A DNA stretch of 36,216 nt, from assembly GCA_035276085.1 (NCBI GenBank), contig DATELY010000243.1, positions 1 through 36,216 on the forward strand, given 5' to 3'. The first letter of the stretch is position 1. Every line of letters begins with the position of its first letter. This stretch comes from DATELY01 sp035276085 (lineage in GTDB: Bacteria > Pseudomonadota > Gammaproteobacteria > Steroidobacterales > Steroidobacteraceae). The notes beneath the pieces are model-generated. The model made no database searches and was not told where the DNA came from. It saw nothing but the letters and a program-made list of their open reading frames with translations. The position numbers were made by a program, and so were the translations under genes. Below, one piece after another: positions 30,529 to 36,216 of this stretch.

Positions 30529-33047
30529 CACCAGTCCTCCTTGACCGCGCGGATGACGTCCGCGTTCATCGCGCCGCGTCCACTGACGAGCGCAGTGGTC
30601 GCTGCGGCCAGCGGAACGATGACCGTGAGCGCGAGCAGCGGCACGGTCGGCACGTGCAGGTCCATGCTCCAGTAGAAGGACTGTCGTCCAACGACATGGA
30701 TGAGCACCATGCTGATCACGCCGCCCACGAGCAGGCTGCCGATCATTCCCAGGCTACCGAGGCTCAATCCTTCGATCGCAAGTACGTGTCCGATCTGAGC
30801 CCGGGTGAATCCAAGATGACGCAGTACGCCGAATTCCGCGCGTCGGGCGAGCGCTTGCGAGCTGGCGCTGACGCTGATGCCGAAGAGACCGATGAGCACC
30901 GCGACGGCGAGCAGCACGTACGTGATGGCGAAGATGCGATCGAAGGCGCGCAGGCGATCAGCGCGGATCTCCTTGGGCAGGCCGATCTCCAGATCGATGC
31001 CGGATGGGACACGGGCACGCAGGTCGCGCAACACCCGCTCGAGCTGCACATCGTCCTTTAGCCAGATTCCGAGCATCGTGCTGCGCGTGTCGTCGCTGAG
31101 TGTGCGGTACCAGTCGACCGGTATCGCGATCGCTGGGGCCGAGCGCCCATTGTCACGCCAGATACCGCGAATCGCGCCGACCACGTCGCGGCCGCCGAGC
31201 GCGAATCGCAGTTCGTCGCCGGCGGTCAAGCCGTAGTCGGTTGCGAGTTGGACGGAGATCCAAACGGGCACCGCGCCTGCGGGTGGCTGAGCGGAGCTCT
31301 CCGACTCCAGCGCCAATGTTGCCTGCGGATGGTTGATATCGATCGGCCTGGCGATGAGCATGACAGGGGGGCGGTCGCGTCGCAGAAGGATCTCCGTCGA
31401 GCGAGAGGTCTCGATGCGCTGCACGCCAGGGACGCGGCTCAACTCCCGGACCAGCGATCCATCGAGGTAAGCCGATTGGTTCGTGCGCGGTGCGTTGACG
31501 TACAGGTCCGCCGGCAAGGCTCGATTGAGCGAGTCCACGAACGACGTTCGCAGCGATGTGATCATGATGCCCATCGCAACCATGAGACTCACGCTCACGA
31601 GAATGGAGGCAACGCTGACCGTGGCACTGTGGGCTGCGCCGCGCATCTGTGCGAGCGCAGTGCGATAAGCGATATTGCGTCCTTCCGGCAGCCAGTCCAG
31701 CACGCGGCGCGTGAGTGTCGGAATCAACAGCACTGCGCCGAACAGAATGAACGCGATGCCAATGTAGCCCGGCAGCGGCAACCCCCGGATCGGCGGCACG
31801 AACACGGCGAGCGCGGCAAGCAGCCACAACATCACAGCCAACACCGCGTGACCGCGCGCCTCGCGCTCCTCGACATTGCCTGACTTCAACGCGCGTGCTG
31901 TTGGAATGCGGGTCGCGGCCAGTGCGGGAGCGAGTGATCCGGCGACGGAGACGGTGACGCCCAACAACACGAACACCGCAGCTTCGCCGACATTGAAGTA
32001 CAGCGTCGGAAACCAGCTCTGCGCGCCGAGTCGCCCCAGAAACGTGCGCAAGCCTGCCTCGGCGAGAAACGTACCGAGCAGGATGCCCGTCACCGCGCCC
32101 AGTACCCCGAGGACGGTCCCCGTGATCACGATCGCCCGGATCTGTTGCCGATGTGTCAGACCCAACGCGTTCAACAGCGCCAGCTCTTTACGTCGGCGCA
32201 TCACCGCCAGCGATTGCGTGGAGTAGACGAGAAAGCCGCCCGTGAACAACGCCACGAGCGCGAGCGCGGTCAGATTCGTCGTGAACGCACGTGACAGCTG
32301 ACGCGCCTGCTGCGTTTCGATGGCGGGCGTCGATACTTTCACGTTGTCTGGGAGCTGTGCCTCGATAGCCTGCGCGACGCGCGCCGGATCGGTACCTCGC
32401 GCCACTCGAACGTGAATCCGGTTCAGACGTCCGAGCGCATTCAACCGCCATTGCGCGGCGGCGACGTCCATCAGTGCAACGGAGCCGCTATACGTATTCG
32501 CGGCGAGCACACCTTTCACCGTGAATTTCACGGCCTGTGCGCCGATTTGCACTGCTACGGTATCGCCGACGTCCCGCTGCAGCACCCGGGCCGCCTGCGC
32601 ACTCAGCATGATGTTGTTCGGATCGAAGAACCACAGTCCTTCGCGCTCGTGCGGTCCGCCCCCGACCGTGACCGGTTGCAACTGCGACTCGCGCAGCAGA
32701 TCGATGCCGAGCACAGTCAGCGCGACATCGCGGCCCGGTACGCGAGTGTCGATCTCGACCACCGGACTTGCGACCGCAACGCCGCGCGTACGCGCGACGA
32801 TGGGGTACAGGGCTTCATCGAACCCTTCGCGCGTGCCTTGCACGACGAGGTCGGCCTGACCGAACAAACTGCGCGACGCCTGTGCGACTTCGGCGTTGGT
32901 CGCGCGATTCATGATGTAGATGGAGTAACCGAGCGCCACGCCGAGCGCGATGGCAATCATCGAAAGCAGCGTGCGTCCGAGACTCGCGCGCAACGGTGCC
33001 CAAACGATGGCACGCAGCAGTCGAGCCGTGCCGGGCCGCATGCTCAT
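30528..33047 (-). CDS. FtsX-like ABC transporter permease (AttFG/MacB-type)
   Basis: An 839-residue membrane protein. One N-terminal helix (LLSMIAIALGVALGYSIYIM) is followed by a large periplasmic domain. A first FtsX core lies around residues 245-380 (LTALALVALFTGGFLVYSTQ, GTVLGVLGAVTGILLG) and a second domain of similar layout ends with a C-terminal FtsX core (about 710-830, VLLAVAVLIGLFGISVSA). This tandem arrangement fits the permeases of lipoprotein- or lipid-handling ABC systems, not uptake permeases. It overlaps the ATPase stop by four bases (ATGA) and the AttH-like gene by one codon, so all three are translationally coupled. The substrate is probably a lipid or lipid-like molecule by family precedent. 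Confidence 0.9.
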   Translation of the reverse strand: MSMRPGTARLLRAIVWAPLRASLGRTLLSMIAIALGVALGYSIYIMNRATNAEVAQASRSLFGQADLVVQGTREGFDEALYPIVARTRGVAVASPVVEIDTRVPGRDVALTVLGIDLLRESQLQPVTVGGGPHEREGLWFFDPNNIMLSAQAARVLQRDVGDTVAVQIGAQAVKFTVKGVLAANTYSGSVALMDVAAAQWRLNALGRLNRIHVRVARGTDPARVAQAIEAQLPDNVKVSTPAIETQQARQLSRAFTTNLTALALVALFTGGFLVYSTQSLAVMRRRKELALLNALGLTHRQQIRAIVITGTVLGVLGAVTGILLGTFLAEAGLRTFLGRLGAQSWFPTLYFNVGEAAVFVLLGVTVSVAGSLAPALAATRIPTARALKSGNVEEREARGHAVLAVMLWLLAALAVFVPPIRGLPLPGYIGIAFILFGAVLLIPTLTRRVLDWLPEGRNIAYRTALAQMRGAAHSATVSVASILVSVSLMVAMGIMITSLRTSFVDSLNRALPADLYVNAPRTNQSAYLDGSLVRELSRVPGVQRIETSRSTEILLRRDRPPVMLIARPIDINHPQATLALESESSAQPPAGAVPVWISVQLATDYGLTAGDELRFALGGRDVVGAIRGIWRDNGRSAPAIAIPVDWYRTLSDDTRSTMLGIWLKDDVQLERVLRDLRARVPSGIDLEIGLPKEIRADRLRAFDRIFAITYVLLAVAVLIGLFGISVSASSQALARRAEFGVLRHLGFTRAQIGHVLAIEGLSLGSLGMIGSLLVGGVISMVLIHVVGRQSFYWSMDLHVPTVPLLALTVIVPLAAATTALVSGRGAMNADVIRAVKEDW

Positions 33048-33712
33048 ACGTGAGGCTCGAGCCCGCTGGGCGTCAGCTGCAGCACTCGATCCATGACATG
33101 AGCGGCGGTCAGCGAATGGGTCACGAGAATGAGCATGGCGTTCGACTTGCGCGCCTGATCACGCAATAGGTGCAGCACGAGTGCGGCGCTCTCGGCGTCG
33201 AGGTTGCCGGTCGGCTCATCCGCGAGCACCACCGCCGGTCGATGCACGAGCGCACGTGCCACAGCGACTCGTTGCATCTCACCGCCCGACAGCTCGCGGG
33301 GCAGGCTGCGCGAGCGCTCGGCAAGCCCTACCGCCGTGAGCAGTTCGCCGATCCGCGCGCGCGATGCCGCCACCGGTGTGCCGTTCAGTGCGAGCGGCAG
33401 TCCTACGTTCGCTGCAACGCTCATGTGCGGCAACAGGTGGAACGCTTGGAAAACGAAGCCAATGCGTGCGCGGCGTAGCAGCGTCCGCGCTTCGTCGTCC
33501 ATCGCGCTCATCGACCGGCCTTCCAGCAGCACGTCGCCTTCGTCCGGCACATCAAGCCCGGCGATCAGGTTCAGCAGCGTGGACTTGCCCACGCCCGAGT
33601 CGCCCATGATGGCAATGCATTCACCCGGCGCGAGCTCGAGCGAAATGCCGTTCAATACCCGACGGGTCGAGGCACCGGAGTACGTTTTGACGAGATGTCG
33701 TAGCGAGAGCAT
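33044..33712 (-). CDS. ABC transporter ATPase, LolD/MacB-like
   Basis: A 222-residue ATPase with Walker A GDSGVGKSTLLN (about residues 37-48), the ABC signature LSGGEMQRVAVARAL (about 143-157), Walker B VVLADEPTGNLD and the switch His in LVTHS. The length and close coupling to an FtsX-like permease fit the LolD/MacB class. The ATG at 33712 is the operon's first gene; its ribosome site is weak. Confidence 0.93.
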   Translation of the reverse strand: MLSLRHLVKTYSGASTRRVLNGISLELAPGECIAIMGDSGVGKSTLLNLIAGLDVPDEGDVLLEGRSMSAMDDEARTLLRRARIGFVFQAFHLLPHMSVAANVGLPLALNGTPVAASRARIGELLTAVGLAERSRSLPRELSGGEMQRVAVARALVHRPAVVLADEPTGNLDAESAALVLHLLRDQARKSNAMLILVTHSLTAAHVMDRVLQLTPSGLEPHV

Positions 33713-33787
33713 GCGGCGAGTTGTGTGCCCTGAGTCGGTTTGGGATCATCGCCGAATCACACCGACACTTGCGAGCAGATATCGCCG

Positions 33788-34015
33788 ATGAACGACGAGC
33801 CGCAACCACCCGTTCCCATTCCGTACCGGGAGCTGTCAGCGGAGGCGCTGAAGGGCGTGATCGAAGCGTTCGTGCTGCGCGAGGGGACGGACTACGGCGA
33901 GCGCGAGTTTTCGCTGGAACAGAAGGTGGTGCACGTCATGCGCCAGCTCGAACGCGGCGAGGCGCAGGTCGTGTTCGATCCGAATACGGAGTCGGTGGAT
34001 GTGGTGAAGGTGTGA
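33788..34015 (+). CDS. YheU-family protein
   Basis: A 75-residue protein with the YheU core IPYRELSAEALKGVIEAFVL, REGTDYGEREFSLEQKVVHV and the end LERGEAQVVFDPNTESVDVV. YheU is a short gammaproteobacterial family of unknown function, so this is a useful clue to the host lineage. The ATG at 33788 matches the family start; the ORF is open to 33740. Confidence 0.88.
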   Translation: MNDEPQPPVPIPYRELSAEALKGVIEAFVLREGTDYGEREFSLEQKVVHVMRQLERGEAQVVFDPNTESVDVVKV

Positions 34016-34024
34016 AGTCGATGC

Positions 34025-34117
34025 GTCCCCTCCCTTGCGCAGCGACAGCGAAGCGGGGGAGGGACAGGGTGGGGGCAGAGCGAGCCCCGTTGCGGACGAA
34101 GAGCCCCCATCCTGTCC
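34025..34117. repeat. Nested inverted repeat, intergenic
   Basis: GGACAGGGTGGGGGC at 34062-34076 pairs with GCCCCCATCCTGTCC at 34103-34117 with one mismatch, and CCCTCCC near 34028 can pair with GGGAGGG near 34057. Such G-rich palindromes are seen as repeated intergenic elements in proteobacterial genomes. It lies between the YheU gene and the 3' end of the GST-like gene and may also help end transcription. Confidence 0.6.
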
Positions 34118-34180
34118 TGGCGCGCCACTTCCTCGGCTCCGCAAGGGAAGCGACGCAACGTGTGACGACGTAGTTCGTGC

Positions 34181-34963
34181 TTACTTCTGTGGCCCCTGAA
34201 CCCCTCTACCATCGGGTGACTTCCCATCCGGCAGTGCCACCGTGGTCGTGCGTGCAAACGCAGGCCGGCTCTCCACCGTCTTGCGCCACGCCCTGAAGTG
34301 CGGATAGGCGCTCATGTCGATGCCTGGAAGTTGGTCGCCGGCGACGGCAACGAAGTGCATCATGATGTCCGCTGCCGAAAACGACTGGCCGCCGAAGTAC
34401 GGGTGCTCGGCCAGATACGCTTCGATGAATTTCAGAATCTCGACGCTTCCGACGAGCTGGAAGTTGCTGCCGGGGAACACGTTCGGCGTGATCGTCTTTT
34501 CGCCCTTCAACATCATGCGTTGCAGGTCGGACAACATCCGCGGCATGGCGCTGCCTTCGGAGAAGTGCAGCCACATGAGATAGTCGCGATAGTCCTCGGA
34601 TCCCATGGCCGGTGCGAGCTTGCCATGGCCATACTTCTGCACCAGGTACTCCAGGATCGCGCCCGACTCGACCATGATCGAGTCGTCGATGCGCACCGTG
34701 GGCGCGACGGGCATCAGGGGATTCACGGCGCGGATCGCTTCCATGGACCCGGCGATATCGCCGCGTTTGAATTCGAGTTGGTAAGGAATGCCCAGTTCTT
34801 CGCACAACCAGACGACGCGTTGCGAGCGGCGTCCTTCGATGTGGTAGATCGTGAGTGCTGGTTTCGCCGCGGCTTTCTCTGCCGCTGCGGCGTAGTTGAC
34901 CGGCACGGCTGTGGCGACGAGCAGCATCAAGCCCGCGCTGAACGCGTAAATCGAACGTTTCAT
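34181..34963 (-). CDS. Glutathione S-transferase-fold protein with signal peptide
   Basis: A 260-residue protein. A thioredoxin-like N-domain (ALTIYHIEGRRSQRVVWLCE, then VNPLMPVAPTVRIDDSIMVESGAILEYL) is followed by an all-helical GST C-domain (SAADIMMHFVAVAGDQL, YPHFRAWRKTVESRPAFAR). A typical signal peptide (MKRSIYAFSAGLMLLVATAV) precedes the fold, so it appears to be exported, which is unusual for a GST because glutathione conjugation is cytoplasmic. The candidate catalytic Ser is in GRRSQRV. GGGGGA sits just before the ATG at 34963. The function is unclear. Confidence 0.87.
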   Translation of the reverse strand: MKRSIYAFSAGLMLLVATAVPVNYAAAAEKAAAKPALTIYHIEGRRSQRVVWLCEELGIPYQLEFKRGDIAGSMEAIRAVNPLMPVAPTVRIDDSIMVESGAILEYLVQKYGHGKLAPAMGSEDYRDYLMWLHFSEGSAMPRMLSDLQRMMLKGEKTITPNVFPGSNFQLVGSVEILKFIEAYLAEHPYFGGQSFSAADIMMHFVAVAGDQLPGIDMSAYPHFRAWRKTVESRPAFARTTTVALPDGKSPDGRGVQGPQK

Positions 34964-35007
34964 GATTCCCCCGAATGGATGAGTGACGCTGCGATGTTAA
35001 GCGCACA

Positions 35008-35247
35008 TCACCCGCGAGCCAATGTCCTCACCGCGCGTGCGGCAGCGGATGCACGGTTCTCCACGCCGAGCTTCTCGAAGATGTGTTCGAAGTGCTTATT
35101 CACCGTTCGGGGGCTGATGGTGAGGATCTCTCCGATCTCGCGGTTGGACTTGCCGCGACGGATACGAATCAGCTTCCTCACCTGATCCCACAGCCGCGGC
35201 CCATCCCGACGTCCATCTGCCATAACCACTCCATGGTTGAAGGTCAT
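35008..35247 (-). CDS. Stand-alone LuxR-type DNA-binding domain
   Basis: A 79-residue protein that is almost entirely a GerE/LuxR HTH: SNREIGEILTISPRTVNKHF and the recognition helix, ending EKLGVENRASAAARAVR. It has no receiver or other sensor domain, so it resembles the output half of a NarL-type response regulator. It may be a truncated regulator or a small free-standing one. No upstream fragment in another frame looks like a receiver domain. An internal Met at residue 9 is an alternative start. Confidence 0.75.
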   Translation of the reverse strand: MTFNHGVVMADGRRDGPRLWDQVRKLIRIRRGKSNREIGEILTISPRTVNKHFEHIFEKLGVENRASAAARAVRTLARG

Positions 35248-35552
35248 GTCGCCCGTTGACCCGGCGAACTACACGAGCATACAGTCCTGCCGAGAACACG
35301 AGCCCGGCCGAAAACAGAAGATGCGGTGTAGCATCCCGAGCCGCTCTCAGCGAAGGCACGCAAGAGATGGAATTCGAACCGATGTTTGCGTTCGGTCGCT
35401 TGGGTAGGCTGCAGTGTGGCCCGCCAGTTCCCGTCGCGTTGCGGTTGGAAGTTCGGTGTTGTGTGCGGTGGCGTTCTGGATTGGTCGCGGCTCGAGTATC
35501 GTGCGGTGTTCTTGCCAGTTTGGGGTGGTGCTGCAGCGTCGAGCCTGCCGCC
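35248..35552. other. Gene-free stretch before the attC-like site
   Basis: About 305 bases with no convincing gene or conserved motif. Its GT-rich composition differs from the genes to the left. It could be a non-coding or degraded cassette upstream of the first attC-like site, but I see no attI or second attC in it. Confidence 0.4.
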
Positions 35553-35641
35553 TTCGAACAAGCCTCTGGAGCCGACGCGGTGAAATTGATGCGCCTTTCA
35601 CTTGTGCCTTCCCGTCGTGCGGCTCAGAAGCGTCGTTAGAT
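35553..35641 (+). other. Integron attC-like recombination site 1
   Basis: An imperfect palindrome of about 89 bases. The left part AACAAGCCTCTGGAGCCGACG (first A at 35557) resembles known attC left arms, and the right part ends in the consensus GTTRRRY as GTTAGAT at 35635-35641. The right arm reverse complement (AACGACGCTTCTGAGCCG) pairs with the left arm. The left core TTCGAAC deviates from RYYYAAC, so that part is degenerate. Confidence 0.7.
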
Positions 35642-35685
35642 TGTCGTAATTTTCCGGCTGGCATGTTGTTCTGTACCATCTGGAC

Positions 35686-35925
35686 ATGAGCCCGACGATC
35701 TTCCGGCAAGGTCCCTATCGCTTCTTTTTCTTTTCGAGGGAAGAAACGCGTATGCATGTCCATGTGCATGCCGCTCAGGGCGAGGCAAAGTTCTGGATGG
35801 AGCCGAAGATCGAATTGGCGAAGAACTACGGTCTAAGTAGCCGTGCACTGACGTTGGTGCAGCGGCTAATTGAGGAGCACGAACATGAAATCCGCAAAGC
35901 TTGGGAAACGCACTTCGGCGGTTGA
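35686..35925 (+). CDS. DUF4160-domain protein in an integron cassette
   Basis: A 79-residue protein with the DUF4160 pattern: SPTIFRQGPYRFFFFSREET, MHVHVHAAQGEAKFWMEP and ELAKNYGLSSRAL. DUF4160 genes are commonly found next to DUF2442 genes, and the pair is suspected of being a toxin-antitoxin-like unit; no activity is known to me for this copy. The ATG at 35686 lies 45 bases into the cassette. The last 41 bases overlap the next gene. Confidence 0.85.
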   Translation: MSPTIFRQGPYRFFFFSREETRMHVHVHAAQGEAKFWMEPKIELAKNYGLSSRALTLVQRLIEEHEHEIRKAWETHFGG

Positions 35926-36196
35926 AGTATCGAATGTCTCGAAACACGGGTTCTGGCTTCTCGTTGATGACGCAGAGCGCTTCGTTCCTTTCAAGGAGTT
36001 CCCTTGGTTCAAAGAAGCAGCTATTGGTCAGCTGCTGAACGTAGAGCTAGCCAGTCCGCGCCACCTGTATTGGCCAGATTTGGACGTCGACCTTGCGGTC
36101 GAGTCGATTGATCATCCGGAACGGTTCCCGTTGATCAGCAAAGAGCGATCTAACAACGCGTTGAAGGGGCGACGTGCTAAACGCGCCCGACCTTAA
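35885..36196 (+). CDS. DUF2442-domain protein in an integron cassette
   Basis: A 103-residue protein of the DUF2442 family: VSNVSKHGFWLLVDDAERFV, FKEFPWFKEAAIGQLLNVEL and the LYWPDLDVDLAVESIDHPERF segment. Its ATG at 35885 lies inside the DUF4160 gene. The basic tail (NNALKGRRAKRARP) is encoded by the attC-like site that begins at 36148, which is typical for the last gene of a cassette. Probable partner of the DUF4160 protein. Confidence 0.85.
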   Translation: MKSAKLGKRTSAVEVSNVSKHGFWLLVDDAERFVPFKEFPWFKEAAIGQLLNVELASPRHLYWPDLDVDLAVESIDHPERFPLISKERSNNALKGRRAKRARP

Positions 36197-36216
36197 CGCG
36201 AATGCAACAACGCAAA
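36148..36216 (+). other. Integron attC-like site 2, cut by window end
   Basis: ATCTAAC at 36148-36154 fits the left-core consensus RYYYAAC, followed by AACGCGTTGAAGGGGCGACG, a typical attC left arm. It is the exact complement of GTTAGAT at the start of the cassette (35635-35641), as expected for a cassette and its own attC. No GTT right core is found before the window ends at 36216, so the site is incomplete here. Confidence 0.72.

Noticed and set aside
35256..35639. A 127-codon plus-strand frame across the gene-free stretch and attC site 1
   Set aside because: No family pattern, no ribosome site, and it runs through the recombination site.

Overview
The window is GC-rich bacterial DNA, densely coding, with ATGA-type stop/start overlaps and purine-rich ribosome sites. 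The gene set (YheU family, RhlE-type helicase, FecI/FecR/TonB-receptor signalling, an AttEFGH-like ABC operon) points to a gammaproteobacterium, perhaps an environmental Steroidobacter/Nevskia/Xanthomonad relative. That placement is inferred from family content only. No rRNA, tRNA, CRISPR array, transposase or integrase was seen.

Left flank (1-5.3 kb): a partial SAM methyltransferase, an orphan TonB-like protein, an AEC permease, an RhlE-type helicase, and a divergent HupE/UreG nickel pair without urease genes. A long imperfect inverted repeat follows ureG.

Central accessory cluster (5.3-26.9 kb): apparently a system for uptake and conversion of a hydrophobic, probably hydroxylated compound. 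It holds a FecI-type sigma factor, a FecR-type regulator, two near-duplicate TonB-dependent receptors (only the first has the STN signalling domain), three CrtC/AttH-fold (DUF7064/7065-like) proteins, three phosphotransferases with an extra N-terminal helical domain, two classical SDRs, an NmrA-like protein, a DapB-like oxidoreductase, a SnoaL-like protein, two EthD-like proteins and an AraC regulator. Two families of repeated non-coding elements divide it into two interleaved regulons. A FecI-type promoter motif (GGTA-CCACTTT, then a CG-TCT box exactly 23 nt from the motif start) precedes the sigma gene, receptor 1 and the phosphotransferase-2/3 unit. A separate 71-nt element, alignable without gaps, precedes receptor 2's long operon, the DapB-like gene and the SDR2/EthD2 unit. 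The substrate is unknown; no acyl-CoA ligase, acyl-CoA dehydrogenase or thiolase lies in the window.

Right flank (27-35.3 kb): two exported TPR proteins, a minus-strand operon of LolD-like ATPase, FtsX-like permease and AttH-like exported lipocalin (a fourth CrtC-fold protein), YheU, an exported GST-fold protein and a stand-alone LuxR-type DNA-binding domain.

Right end (35.5-36.2 kb): an integron gene cassette with an overlapping DUF4160/DUF2442 pair between two attC-like sites. The cassette's first bases (GTTAGAT) are the exact complement of the left core (ATCTAAC) of its own attC, as expected for a mobile cassette. The integrase is not in the window.
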